Positions 56,176 to 64,000 of a DNA stretch of 64,000 bases are shown piece after piece. Origin of the DNA: Geodermatophilus sp. DF01-2 (GTDB lineage Bacteria > Actinomycetota > Actinomycetes > Mycobacteriales > Geodermatophilaceae). Position numbers and translations under genes: made by a program. Each line of letters opens with the position of its first letter. The stretch's first letter is position 1. Location of the stretch: positions 1 through 64,000 of the forward strand of contig NZ_SPQN01000007.1 of NCBI RefSeq assembly GCF_004571065.1, written 5' to 3'. The notes under the pieces are model-generated. The model ran no database searches, had not been told where the DNA came from, and was given only the letters and a program-made list of their open reading frames with translations.

Positions 56176-56589
56176 ATGGCTGCCCGGCTCAACCCCTACT
56201 TGCACTTCTCCGGCGACGCCCGCGAGGCGATGGAGTTCTACCGCTCCGTCCTCGGCGGTCAGCTGGAGGTGATGACCTTCGGTGACGTCGGCGGAGGCGG
56301 CGGGGAGTACCCCGACGACGGCGTCATGCACGCCTTCCTGCGCACCCCGGACGGCTTCGAGCTGATGGCCTCCGACGGCCACGACCCGCAGGCCGTTGGC
56401 CCCGACCGCCTGTCGCTGTCCCTGTCCGGGGACGACGCCGAGACCCTGACCCGCTGGTTCGAGGCGCTGGCCGAGGAAGGGAAGGTCGACGTCCCGCTGG
56501 ACGAGCAGGTCTGGGGGGACACGTTCGGCCAGGTGACCGACCGCTTCGGCATGCGCTGGCTGGTCAACATCGGCACGCCCGCCGCCTGA
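56176..56589 (+). CDS. VOC/PhnB-like protein
   Basis: 137 aa. RLNPYLHFSGDAREAMEFYR and SVLGGQLEVMTFGD are the PhnB-like start; DRFGMRWLVNIGTP is the usual end. Members are small dimeric proteins of unclear role. ATG 56176 has GGAGGAG 5 nt upstream. Followed at once by the largest copy of the intergenic repeat. Confidence 0.88.
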   Translation: MAARLNPYLHFSGDAREAMEFYRSVLGGQLEVMTFGDVGGGGGEYPDDGVMHAFLRTPDGFELMASDGHDPQAVGPDRLSLSLSGDDAETLTRWFEALAEEGKVDVPLDEQVWGDTFGQVTDRFGMRWLVNIGTPAA

Positions 56590-56790
56590 GGAAGGACCCC
56601 GCTGCGCCTTCCCGTGGAAGCACCCGGTCCTCCCCACGTCATAGAAGCGTCCCCGTCCTCACCGTGGAAGGACCCCGTCCTCCCCACCCCTCGCCGGCTC
56701 GGTACGGGGCCCGGGACGGGGCCTCGGCGAGCCTCTGGACGGGGCCGGCCCGGGACGGGGCCGCGGCGGGCCCCAGCAGCGGGGCCGGAC
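56590..56790. repeat. Large intergenic repeat array before psd
   Basis: Four variants follow in a row: GAAGGACCCCGCTGCGCC, GAAGCACCCGGTCCTCCCC, GAAGCGTCCCCGTCCTCACC and GAAGGACCCCGTCCTCCCC. Inverted GGGACGGGGCC segments come after. This is the densest array in the window and fills the gap before psd. Confidence 0.85.
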
Positions 56791-56821
56791 CACCGTCGCC
56801 GCCCGGTACCGTCTGACCTCG

Positions 56822-57499
56822 ATGCGTATCGACCCGGCCGGGTGGCCCTTCATCACCGGCCCCCTGGCACCTGCCGCCGTGCTCGCCGCTGCCGGGCGGG
56901 CCGGCGGCCGGCGCGGCCTCCGGATGGCCGCCTGGCCCTTCGCCTTCCTGTCCGCCTACATGGCGCTGTTCTTCCGCGACCCCGACCGGCGCTGCGACGT
57001 CCAGCCACCGGCTCCCGGCGACGTCCTCTCCCCCGCCGACGGCATGGTCATGGTCGCCGGCGAGCCGCAGGAGGGTGTCGCCCCGGAACCTGCGCCCGAG
57101 GGCGGCTGGCAGCAGGTCAGCGTCTTCCTCTCCGTGGTCGACGTGCACGTGAACCGCTCGCCGTACCACGGGGAGGTCGTCGAGAGCACCTATCGCCGGG
57201 GCAGCTTCCTGGCCGCCTACCGCAAGGAGTCGGCGCACCGGAACGAGCGCAGCGAGCTGTGGCTGCGCGACGGTGAGCGCACCGTGGTCTTCCGGCAGAT
57301 CGTCGGCGTGCTCGCCCGCCGCATCGTGACCCGCACCGGCGTGGGCCGGCAGCTGGCCACCGGCGAGCGGATGGGCCTGATGAAGTTCGGCTCCCGGATG
57401 GACGTCTTCGTCCCCCGGGACTGCGCGGTGCTCGTCCGGGTGGGCCAGCGGGTGCGCGGCGGCGAGACCGTCATCGCCCGCTGGTCCGACGCCGGCTGA
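56822..57499 (+). CDS. psd: Phosphatidylserine decarboxylase
   Basis: 225 aa proenzyme of the short (PSD-A) type. It self-cleaves at Gly190-Ser191 in LMKFGSRMDVF to give the pyruvoyl cofactor. The DVLSPADGMVMV and FLSVVDVHVNRSPYHGEV motifs are typical. A hydrophobic N-terminus (PFITGPLAPAAVLAA, PFAFLSAYMALFF) anchors it. It makes phosphatidylethanolamine from the product of the next gene, pssA, 11 nt downstream. Confidence 0.95.
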   Translation: MRIDPAGWPFITGPLAPAAVLAAAGRAGGRRGLRMAAWPFAFLSAYMALFFRDPDRRCDVQPPAPGDVLSPADGMVMVAGEPQEGVAPEPAPEGGWQQVSVFLSVVDVHVNRSPYHGEVVESTYRRGSFLAAYRKESAHRNERSELWLRDGERTVVFRQIVGVLARRIVTRTGVGRQLATGERMGLMKFGSRMDVFVPRDCAVLVRVGQRVRGGETVIARWSDAG

Positions 57500-57510
57500 G
57501 GAGGCCGACG

Positions 57511-58338
57511 GTGCCCACCTCCCCGTCCGGTGCCCGCTTCCTGCAGACCCGGCGGACGGCGACCGTCGAGTTCGTCCGCGGCTCGGTGCGTGGCACCCGG
57601 CGACGGGCGCTGGCGACGCTGCCCAGCCTGTTCACGCTGGCCAACATGATGTGCGGTTTCGCCGCGATCCTGGTCTCCATCCGGGGCCAGTACACGCTGG
57701 CCGCCGTCCTGGTCGGGCTCTCGGTCGTCTTCGACATCACCGACGGCGCCGTCGCCCGGCTGGTCGGCGCGGTCACCCCGTTCGGCCTGCAGTTCGACTC
57801 GTTGGCCGACCTGGTGTCCTTCGGGCTGGCCCCGGCGCTGCTGGCCTTCACGCTGTTCTCCGAGGGCCGCGACGCCTGGGACCCGTCGGGGTGGGTCGTC
57901 TGCTTCCTCTGGGTGGCCTGCGCGGCCATCCGGCTCGCCCGGTTCAACACCACCATCGACCCGACGGCGGACAAGCGGTACTTCACCGGCATGCCCAGCC
58001 CGGGCGCGGCCGGGGTCGTGCTCGCCTCGGTGTTCGCGTTCGGCGACCAGATGCAGGGCCGGGAGCGGCTGTGGGTGCTGCTCATCGTGGCCGTCCCGGC
58101 GCTGCTGATGGTGAGCACGATCCGGTTCCGCTCGTTCCGCTCGCTGGTCAGCCCGAAGAGCGGGCGCCCCTACGGGCTGATCGCCGCGGCGCTGGCCGTC
58201 GTCGTCGGCTTCGCGCTCGTGCCGGTGGTGACCGGCTGCGTGCTGGCCTACGGCTACCTGCTGGCACCGGTCCTCGTGCCGGTCTTCTCCCCGCTGAACC
58301 GGCTCGTGCCCGCGCGCCTCAAGGAGCTGCTGACATGA
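57511..58338 (+). CDS. pssA: CDP-diacylglycerol-serine O-phosphatidyltransferase
   Basis: 275 aa membrane enzyme. The CDP-alcohol phosphatidyltransferase motif is intact (D75-x2-D78-G-x2-A-R...G...D96-x3-D100, seen in DITDGAVARLVG and QFDSLADLVSFG). About eight spans. It transfers phosphatidyl to serine. It pairs with psd, and its stop overlaps the next GNAT gene by 4 nt (ATGA). Confidence 0.94.
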   Translation: MPTSPSGARFLQTRRTATVEFVRGSVRGTRRRALATLPSLFTLANMMCGFAAILVSIRGQYTLAAVLVGLSVVFDITDGAVARLVGAVTPFGLQFDSLADLVSFGLAPALLAFTLFSEGRDAWDPSGWVVCFLWVACAAIRLARFNTTIDPTADKRYFTGMPSPGAAGVVLASVFAFGDQMQGRERLWVLLIVAVPALLMVSTIRFRSFRSLVSPKSGRPYGLIAAALAVVVGFALVPVVTGCVLAYGYLLAPVLVPVFSPLNRLVPARLKELLT

Positions 58339-58814
58339 CGGTGCGGCCGATCCGCCCGGACGACGTCCCGGCCGTGGTCGGCCTGGTCCGCGAGCTCGCC
58401 GAGTACGAGAAGGCCCCGCAGGAGGCCCGGATGACCGAGGAGCAGCTGTCCGCGGCGCTCTTCGGCGAGGCTCCGGCGCTGTTCGGCCACGTCGCGGAGG
58501 TCCGGGGCGACGTGGTGGGCATGGCGCTGTGGTTCCTCAACTTCTCCACCTGGCGCGGCACCCACGGCATCTACCTCGAGGACCTCTACGTGCAGCCGCA
58601 GCACCGCGGCAGCGGCCTGGGCCGCGAGCTGCTGCGCACGCTGGCCGATCTGTGCGTGCACCGTGGTTACCGCCGGCTGGAGTGGTGGGTGCTGGACTGG
58701 AACACCCCGTCGATCGAGTTCTACCGGGCCGTCGGCGCGGTGCCGATGGACGAGTGGACGGTCTTCCGGCTCACCGACGAGGCGCTGTCGACCTTCGCCG
58801 CCGACCGTCGGTAG
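58335..58814 (+). CDS. GNAT acetyltransferase (diamine acetyltransferase-like)
   Basis: 159 aa. VRPIRPDDVPAVVGLVREL and IYLEDLYVQPQHRGSGLGRE with Q/RxxGxG/A loop (HRGSGLG), then EWWVLDWNTPSIEFYRAVGA. Resembles the spermidine/diamine N-acetyltransferase branch. Coupled to pssA by ATGA. The substrate is not certain. Confidence 0.88.
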   Translation: MTVRPIRPDDVPAVVGLVRELAEYEKAPQEARMTEEQLSAALFGEAPALFGHVAEVRGDVVGMALWFLNFSTWRGTHGIYLEDLYVQPQHRGSGLGRELLRTLADLCVHRGYRRLEWWVLDWNTPSIEFYRAVGAVPMDEWTVFRLTDEALSTFAADRR

Positions 58815-58968
58815 GCCTCTCGACGGCGGGCGGGCGGGCGCGACGCGGACCTCGGCCGGACGATCCCGGTCGGCGAGCCCGCCCCCGGGTCGCCACGCCG
58901 GCCGGACACTACGGTGCGGAGGTGCTGCCCACCTGGCCCTGAGCGCCCCCGAGCCCGAGGACGTGCGT

Positions 58969-59751
58969 GTGACGATCGAGCGCAAGCGACCAGAGTGCTG
59001 GCTGACCGACATGGACGGCGTCCTGGTGCACGAGGGCCTGGCGCTGCCTGGCGCCGCGGAGTTCCTGCAGCGCCTGACCGAGGCCGGACGACGCTTCCTC
59101 GTCCTCACGAACAACTCGATCTTCACGCCGAGGGACCTCGCCGCGCGGCTGGCCCGCTCGGGCCTGCAGGTGCCCGAGGAGTCGATCTGGACCTCGGCGC
59201 TGGCCACCGCCGACTTCCTGTCCACCCAGCTGCCCGGCGGCTCGGCCTACGTCATCGGCGAGGCCGGCCTGACCACCGCGCTCTACGAGGCCGGCTACAC
59301 GCTCACCGACACCGACCCGGACTACGTCGTCCTCGGGGAGACCCGCACCTATTCCTTCGAGGCGATCACCCGGGCGATCCGGCTGGTCGGCGCCGGAGCA
59401 CGGTTCATCGCGACCAACCCCGACGTCACCGGCCCCTCCCCCGAGGGCCCGCTCCCGGCCACCGGCTCGGTGGCGGCGATGATCACCCGCGCCACCGACG
59501 CCGAGCCCTACTTCGTCGGCAAGCCCAACCCGATGATGTTCCGCAGCGCCATGAACCGGATCGAGGCGCACTCGGAGTCCACCGTCATGGTCGGCGATCG
59601 CATGGACACCGACGTCGTCGCGGGAATCGAGGCCGGCCTGGACACCATCCTCGTCCTCACCGGCTCCACCCGGGCCGCCGACGTGGCCCGCTTCCCGTTC
59701 CGGCCGGGCCGCGTGCTGGACTCGATCGCCGACGTCGTCGAGCTGGTCTGA
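58969..59751 (+). CDS. HAD-family IIA hydrolase (NagD-like)
   Basis: 260 aa. The catalytic pair is D14/D16 in WLTDMDGVLVHEG; FLVLTNNSIFTPRDLAARL, the cap TATTTT-like (IATNPDVTGPSPEG) and YFVGKPNPMMF, VMVGDRMDTDVVAGIEAG motifs follow. NagD-type enzymes dephosphorylate sugar or nucleotide phosphates. GTG 58969 has GAGG 8 nt upstream; GTG 58963 is an alternative. Confidence 0.92.
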   Translation: MTIERKRPECWLTDMDGVLVHEGLALPGAAEFLQRLTEAGRRFLVLTNNSIFTPRDLAARLARSGLQVPEESIWTSALATADFLSTQLPGGSAYVIGEAGLTTALYEAGYTLTDTDPDYVVLGETRTYSFEAITRAIRLVGAGARFIATNPDVTGPSPEGPLPATGSVAAMITRATDAEPYFVGKPNPMMFRSAMNRIEAHSESTVMVGDRMDTDVVAGIEAGLDTILVLTGSTRAADVARFPFRPGRVLDSIADVVELV

Positions 59752-59757
59752 GGCCCC

Positions 59758-59815
59758 GCGTCAGGGCCCCGCCCGAGCTCGCGAGGGATGGGGGGACGCG
59801 GGGTCCTTTCCCAGC
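59758..59815. repeat. Intergenic repeat between HAD and membrane gene
   Basis: GGGCCCCGCCCGAGCTCGCGAGGGATGGGG and GGACGCGGGGTCC lie between two convergent genes. Its inverted halves could serve as a two-way terminator. Confidence 0.7.
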
Positions 59816-60298
59816 TCAGCGCTCCAGGAAGGCCAGCCGGGCCTCGGGGGTCGCCAGCAGGTACAGCTCGGTCGCGACCAGCACCAGGACCGGGACGCCG
59901 ACCCACGCGCCACCCCATTCGAACGCCGAGTAGTAGCCGAAGAGCCCCAGCAGCAGCTGCAGGCAGACGACCGGTGCGCGGGCCCAGGGCGAGACCCGCC
60001 ACAGCCCCACCGCGGCGGCGCCCAGCAGGACGGCGAAGAAGCCCACGTAGACGACCTCCGCCAGCGCGCGGCTGACGCTGTCAGGGGTCGAGGTGAACGT
60101 GAGGTAGAGCAGCCAGAGCGCGACCAGGGCCAGCGCCGTCGCCTCGACGGCCGCGACCAGCGCGGCCCGGCGCACCACGGGTGGCGCCGCCGCACGCCCG
60201 CGGGCGTGCCGCGGGGTCGCCGGCTCGGCGGCGCCACCGAGCAGCCGCTCGGCCCGTCGGCGGTGCCGCGAGGGCGGGGCTCCGGGGTCCTCCGTCAC
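59816..60298 (-). CDS. Four-span membrane protein of unknown function
   Basis: 160 aa. A basic N-terminal tail (PSRHRRRAERLLGGAAEPAT) is followed by spans ALVAAVEATALALVALWLLY, ALAEVVYVGFFAVLLGAAAV, APVVCLQLLLGLFGYYSAF and WVGVPVLVLVATELYLLATP. GTG 60298. Similar proteins are common in actinobacteria; no function is known. It is divergent from the lipid kinase gene. Confidence 0.75.
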   Translation of the reverse strand: MTEDPGAPPSRHRRRAERLLGGAAEPATPRHARGRAAAPPVVRRAALVAAVEATALALVALWLLYLTFTSTPDSVSRALAEVVYVGFFAVLLGAAAVGLWRVSPWARAPVVCLQLLLGLFGYYSAFEWGGAWVGVPVLVLVATELYLLATPEARLAFLER

Positions 60299-60421
60299 GG
60301 CCGGAAGGGTACGCGCCGGCCGTTCCGCCGGCCGGTGTCCCGCCGGACGCTCCGGTCCTCCTCCGCGCGCCCGCCGCACGCCAGCACCGGGACGGGCCGC
60401 CGCGCTGGCTAGCCTGGCTGC

Positions 60422-61444
60422 ATGCGTGCGCTCGTGGTGGCCAACCCCGCGGCGACGACGACCAACCGCGGCGTGCGCGATCGGGTGCTCGCCACCCTCG
60501 CCGGTGAGCTCGAGGTGGATCTCGCCGAGACGACCCACCGCGGCCACGGCTGCGAACTGGCCCGCAAGGCCTGCGCCGAGGGCGTCGACGTCGTCGTCAC
60601 CCTCGGCGGCGACGGCACGGTCAACGAGGTGGTCAACGGGCTGCTGCACGACGGCCCGGGCGAGCACGTCCCGCCCCTCGCCGTGGTGCCCGGCGGGTCG
60701 ACGAACGTCTTCTCCCGCGCCCTCGGCCGCTCCCGGGATCCGCTCGCCGCGGCCGCGGAGATCCTGGACTCGCTGCGCGCCGGCCGCATCCGGCGGATCT
60801 CGCTCGGGACGGCGAGCGCACGGGGCGCCAGCCGCACGCCCGCGCGCCTCCCCGACCCCGCCCTGGCACAGGCGGCGGCCGACGCGGCGGCCGACGCCCA
60901 CCCCGAGTGGACCGAACCGCGCTGGTTCGTCTTCTCCGCCGGCCTCGGCTTCGACGCCGACGTCATCGGCCGGGTCGAGACCCGCCGCGCCCGCGGGCGC
61001 CGCTCGACCGGACTGCTCTACGTCCTGGAGGCGACCGGCGCCTTCGTGCTCGGCCGCGAGCGCCGGGACCCGGCGATGACGGTGCAGCTGCCCGAGGAGC
61101 CGGCCCTCGACGGGGTGTTCCTGTGCCTGGTCTCGAACGTCTCGCCGTGGACGTACCTGGGTGCCCGGGCGGTCAACCCCACCCCGGACGCCTCGTTCGA
61201 CAGCGGGCTGGACGTCTTCGCGCTGGGCCGCACGGGGGTGTTCCGGATGCTGCACCACGTGCGGGAGGTGTTCGCCGCCCGGCCCGACGTCCGCGGCCGC
61301 GGGGTGCACCGGTGGCACGACCTGGGCGAGCTCACGCTGACCGCGGGCCGCCCGCAGGGCTGGCAGCTCGACGGCGACCACCTGGGGACGGCGACCGGGC
61401 TGCGGGTGCGCAGCGTCCCCTCCGCGCTCGCGGTCGTCGCCTGA
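60422..61444 (+). CDS. Diacylglycerol/lipid kinase family protein
   Basis: 340 aa. The DAGK catalytic domain has the ATP loop GGDGTVNE (62-69), followed by VVPGGSTNVFSRALGR, and the C-terminal lobe has FVFSAGLGFDADVIGR. It phosphorylates diacylglycerol or a related lipid (YegS/DgkB group). ATG 60422 directly follows CTGGCTG. With psd-pssA nearby it fits phospholipid metabolism. Confidence 0.93.
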   Translation: MRALVVANPAATTTNRGVRDRVLATLAGELEVDLAETTHRGHGCELARKACAEGVDVVVTLGGDGTVNEVVNGLLHDGPGEHVPPLAVVPGGSTNVFSRALGRSRDPLAAAAEILDSLRAGRIRRISLGTASARGASRTPARLPDPALAQAAADAAADAHPEWTEPRWFVFSAGLGFDADVIGRVETRRARGRRSTGLLYVLEATGAFVLGRERRDPAMTVQLPEEPALDGVFLCLVSNVSPWTYLGARAVNPTPDASFDSGLDVFALGRTGVFRMLHHVREVFAARPDVRGRGVHRWHDLGELTLTAGRPQGWQLDGDHLGTATGLRVRSVPSALAVVA

Positions 61445-61647
61445 CGCCCGCGGGAGCATCGGCGAGCGCCGGCCGGCGAGGAGCGGACCGAGGCGGGCGA
61501 TCCGGGGGCACCGTCGCCCGAGGTCGGAGGACCGCCCGGTCTCGTAAGCGGGGTGTGACCTGCGGTTTCAGGCACGCGGCGAGGTGATTGTCAACGCAGC
61601 GCGCGGGGCAGGCCGTCTGGTCGAGTGGCGGCCCTAGCATGCCCGTG

Positions 61648-61661
61648 GTGAGCTTGCTCAC
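61648..61661. promoter_or_regulatory. Palindrome upstream of whiB1
   Basis: GTGAGCTTGCTCAC is a 6-bp inverted repeat around TT, about 200 nt before whiB1. A TTGACA box (61690-61695) lies downstream. It may be a regulator site (the mycobacterial whiB1 promoter is known to bind Crp-type proteins), but this is only a motif. The gap 61445-61859 otherwise has no gene. Confidence 0.35.
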
Positions 61662-61859
61662 GAGGGGTCGACCGATGCCCTCGTTCTGCTTGACAGACGA
61701 CCTCGCCGTGAAAACATCGCGGGAGAAAGCAACCTGTCGGTAATACATGCATGAAGTCGCTGTGCCATGGCGCTGGTCACCCCGGTGCCGGCCTGCGGAT
61801 CGGTCCGAGGCCGGCGACGACTGCACCACACCGTAGACGACATCGAGGAGAACACGGCC

Positions 61860-62111
61860 ATGGACTGGCGCCACCGCGCGCTCTGCCGCGACGAGGATCC
61901 GGAACTGTTCTTCCCCATCGGGACGAGCGGTCCGGCCCTCGTGCAGATCGAGCAGGCCAAGGGTGTGTGCCGGCGCTGCCCCGTGGTGGAGTCGTGCCTG
62001 GACTGGGCACTGCGCTCGGGGCAGGACTCCGGTGTCTGGGGCGGGTTGTCCGAGGACGAGCGGCGCGCCCTCAAGCGGCGTCAGGCCCGCACCCGCGTCC
62101 GCACCGCCTGA
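61860..62111 (+). CDS. whiB1: WhiB-family iron-sulfur transcription factor WhiB1/WblE
   Basis: 83 aa. The four [4Fe-4S] cysteines are C9, C37, C40 and C46, followed by the G(V/I)WGG turn (GVWGG 58-62) and a basic DNA-binding tail (RRALKRRQARTRVRT). Sequence MDWRHRALCRDEDPELFFPI is nearly that of mycobacterial WhiB1. It binds the sigma factor region 4 and is essential in mycobacteria; its cluster reacts with nitric oxide. ATG 61860. An intrinsic terminator follows. Confidence 0.97.
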   Translation: MDWRHRALCRDEDPELFFPIGTSGPALVQIEQAKGVCRRCPVVESCLDWALRSGQDSGVWGGLSEDERRALKRRQARTRVRTA

Positions 62112-62126
62112 GCACACCGCACCACG

Positions 62127-62172
62127 ACGCAGCGGGGTCGGTCCAGCGAGGTCTGGACCGACCCCGCTGCGT
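62127..62172. terminator. Long hairpin terminator between whiB1 and pdtaS
   Basis: A perfect 20-bp stem (ACGCAGCGGGGTCGGTCCAG with its complement) around a 6-nt loop, 16 nt after the whiB1 stop and between two convergent genes. It can fold on both transcripts, so it likely ends both. Confidence 0.85.
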
Positions 62173-62243
62173 TGCGATGGCACTGTCGGCCTACCGGCCG
62201 AGTGCCGTCCCCGGCCGTCGCTGGGCCCGACCGTCTCGCTGCT

Positions 62244-63740
62244 CTACCTCCGGAGTCTTCCTGCGCCGGGGAGGGTGATGACCACCTCGGTGCCGGTGCG
62301 GCCGTCCGTGGGCGGGGAGGGCGGGCTGGTCATGGTGAGGCTGCCGCCGAGCTCGCTGGCGACCAGCGTGCGCACGATCTGCAGCCCCAGGCCGTCGCCC
62401 GCGGACGGCCCGAAGTCCTGCGGGAGGCCCCGGCCGTCGTCGCGCACCCGGACGACGAGGTCGTCGCCGTCCCGCTCGGCCACCAGCTCGATGCTGCCCG
62501 GGCTGCCGTCGGGGAAGGCGTGCTCGGCGGCGTTGTGCAGCAGCTCGGTGACCACCAGCACCAGCGGGGTCGCGGCCACCGCCGGCAGCTCGCCGAACTG
62601 GCCGACCCGCCGGGTCCGCGCCGCCGGGCCGACCGAGGTCAGGTCCCCCAACATCGGCAACACCCGGTCGAGGACGTCGTCGACGTCCACCACGTCCTCC
62701 CGGCTGCCCGCCAGGGTCTCGTGCACCACCGCGATCGACGACACCCGGCGGACCGACTCCTCCAGCGCCTCACGGGCGGCGGGCTCGGTCAGCCGGCGCG
62801 CCTGGAGCCGCAGCAGCGCAGCCACCGTCTGCAGGTTGTTCTTCACCCGGTGGTGGATCTCCCGGATGGTGGCGTCCTTGGTCAGCAGCGCGCGGTCCCG
62901 CCGGCGGACGTCGGTGACGTCACGTACCAGCACCAGCGCCCCCTGCTCGGCACCCGGCGCCTGCAGCGGCAGCGCCCGCACCAGCAGCGTGGCCGCGACG
63001 CTCTCGACGTCCGTCGGGTCGGGGAAGCGGCCGGCCACCGCCGCCCGGATGCCGGACCCGACCGCCTCGCCCGCGACCCGGTCGGCGGCGGCGTCGCGCG
63101 TGAGCCGCGCCAGGTCGGCGCCGACGACGTCCCCGGTGACCCCCAGCCGGCGGTACGCCGACAGCGCGTTGGGGCTGGCGTAGACGGCCCGGCCGTCGGC
63201 GTCCAGCCGCACCAGCCCGTCGCCCACGCGGGGGCTCAGCTCGGCGTCCAGCGGCTTCTGGGGTGGGAAGGTGCCGGCCGAGACCATGAGGCACAGGTCG
63301 GCGGCGATGTCGAGGTAGGTGAGCTCCAGGGTGGACGGCGACCGGGTCACCGCCAGGTTGGTGTCCCGCGCCAGGACGGCGACGACGACGCCGTCGTGCC
63401 GCACCGGCACCACCTCCCGCCGCCGCGGGGTGCTCCCCGACCAGTCCGGCTCTCCCTCGGTCACCGGGCGGCCCTCGCGGTGCGCGACCACGAACGGCTC
63501 CGCGGCCGGCCCCTCCACCTCCGAGCCCACCAGGTCCTCGGGCTGGCTCGTGGGCGCGGTCAGCGGGCGCACCTGCGCCACGCACCACCACGCTCCCGTG
63601 CGCAGCGGCACCCACAGGGTCAGGTCGGCGAACGAGAGATCGGCCAGCAGCTGCCAGTCGGCCACCAGCCGGCGGGCGTGGTCGACCTGCGCGGGCGCCG
63701 AGGCCGAGCCTCGGGTGAGGCGTTCGGAGAGGCTTCTCAT
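62244..63740 (-). CDS. pdtaS: Sensor histidine kinase, PdtaS type
   Basis: 498 aa cytoplasmic kinase. An N-terminal GAF-like region (about 1-170) and a PAS region (about 175-280) precede HisKA_2 (IREIHHRVKNNLQTVAALLR, phospho-acceptor H296 or H297) and HATPase_c (VVTELLHNAAEHAFPDGSPG; VRDDGRGLPQDF; GLGLQIVRTLV). Partner PdtaR is an ANTAR-type antiterminator in mycobacteria, but is not next to it here. The whiB1-pdtaS convergent neighbourhood is conserved in actinobacteria. ATG 63740. Confidence 0.93.
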   Translation of the reverse strand: MRSLSERLTRGSASAPAQVDHARRLVADWQLLADLSFADLTLWVPLRTGAWWCVAQVRPLTAPTSQPEDLVGSEVEGPAAEPFVVAHREGRPVTEGEPDWSGSTPRRREVVPVRHDGVVVAVLARDTNLAVTRSPSTLELTYLDIAADLCLMVSAGTFPPQKPLDAELSPRVGDGLVRLDADGRAVYASPNALSAYRRLGVTGDVVGADLARLTRDAAADRVAGEAVGSGIRAAVAGRFPDPTDVESVAATLLVRALPLQAPGAEQGALVLVRDVTDVRRRDRALLTKDATIREIHHRVKNNLQTVAALLRLQARRLTEPAAREALEESVRRVSSIAVVHETLAGSREDVVDVDDVLDRVLPMLGDLTSVGPAARTRRVGQFGELPAVAATPLVLVVTELLHNAAEHAFPDGSPGSIELVAERDGDDLVVRVRDDGRGLPQDFGPSAGDGLGLQIVRTLVASELGGSLTMTSPPSPPTDGRTGTEVVITLPGAGRLRR

Positions 63741-63759
63741 GGTGGCTCCGAGCCTATGA

Positions 63760-63900
63760 GAAAGGGCCCTCCTGCTCCCCACCGTGGAACGACCCTGTCC
63801 TCCCCACCCTCGCGAGCTCGGGGCGGTGCCCGGGACAGGGCCTGGGCGGGCCCCTGCAGGAGGGCCGGCTGGGCGAGAGGTGGGGAGGAGGGGTCCTCTT
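63760..63900. repeat. Intergenic repeat upstream of pdtaS
   Basis: GGGCCCTCCTGCTCCCCACC, GACCCTGTCCTCCCCACC and, in reverse, GGTGGGGAGGAGGGGTCCTC. Inverted GGGACAGGGCC. It fills the gap between the pdtaS start and the last gene. Confidence 0.8.
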
Positions 63901-63912
63901 AGGCTCGTCGCC

Positions 63913-64000
63913 GTGTCCTCGTCCCCCGGTACCTCCCCCCGGACCGTCGACCCGGCCCGGCCGGACGACTTCCCGCGCATCGCCCAGCTCACCTTCGACG
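63913..64000 (+). CDS. GNAT acetyltransferase, N-terminal fragment (runs off the window)
   Basis: GTG 63913 begins VSSSPGTSPRTVDPARPDDF and continues PRIAQLTFD, matching the start of phosphinothricin-type GNAT enzymes (xRPARPxDxPxIxxLxFxAY). Only 29 codons are in the window, so identity is tentative. Confidence 0.6.
   Translation, partial: MSSSPGTSPRTVDPARPDDFPRIAQLTFD

Overview
The window is about 73% G+C and looks like a chromosome segment from an actinobacterium. The best guess is the family Geodermatophilaceae (Blastococcus, Geodermatophilus or Modestobacter). This is inferred from a near-canonical WhiB1, a nickel superoxide dismutase with its maturation protease, a fused 2-oxoglutarate decarboxylase (Kgd), the argS-lysA-hom-thrC-thrB-rho gene order, and a family of G+C-rich intergenic repeats built on GGACCCCGTCCTCCCCACC.

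Left core (1-8907): the 5' end of rho, then a minus-strand amino-acid operon argS-lysA-hom-thrC-thrB in which neighbouring genes overlap by 4 nt down to thrC. Two secreted or anchored proteins (DUF3105, DUF305) are transcribed away from argS.

Integrated element (8935-32387, 23.4 kb): an island sits in tRNA-Arg(CCG). The 3' part of the tRNA is repeated perfectly over 48 bp at 8935-8982 and 32340-32387. A tyrosine integrase lies at the left end, candidate arm-type integrase sites lie near both ends, and the tRNA's likely original terminator lies just beyond the right repeat. The element carries a MobF relaxase-helicase but no visible conjugative pore, FtsK-like translocase, replication gene or excisionase, so it looks mobilizable or decayed. 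Its cargo, often lower in G+C than the core, has three parts: (a) an envelope/export module at 15217-19468 (secreted peptide, lipoprotein, peptidoglycan-binding adaptor, MacB-type ABC exporter); (b) a possible cell-wall module at 22456-25966 (signal-less DUF1906 protein, two-span membrane protein, Tat-exported M15-like protein that has lost two zinc ligands); and (c) an HNH nuclease gene plus a PadR-controlled ABC exporter at 27179-30566. One complete IS5-family copy with terminal repeats and a TTA duplication is present, with fragments of IS66, IS256, IS1634 and a second IS5-type element.

Right core (32388-64000): an alpha/beta hydrolase; an SDR; a fatty-acid/PHA block (acyl-CoA ligase, acyl-CoA dehydrogenase, PHA synthase with a small helper gene); an ABC-F protein; a cyclase/USP pair; an ABC transporter; an ankyrin protein; kgd; an acyltransferase; malic enzyme; a sugar epimerase; sodX/sodN; phospholipid genes psd-pssA; a HAD phosphatase; a lipid kinase; whiB1; and a PdtaS-type histidine kinase. 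The intergenic repeats occur only in the core and were not seen in the island, which fits recent acquisition of the island.
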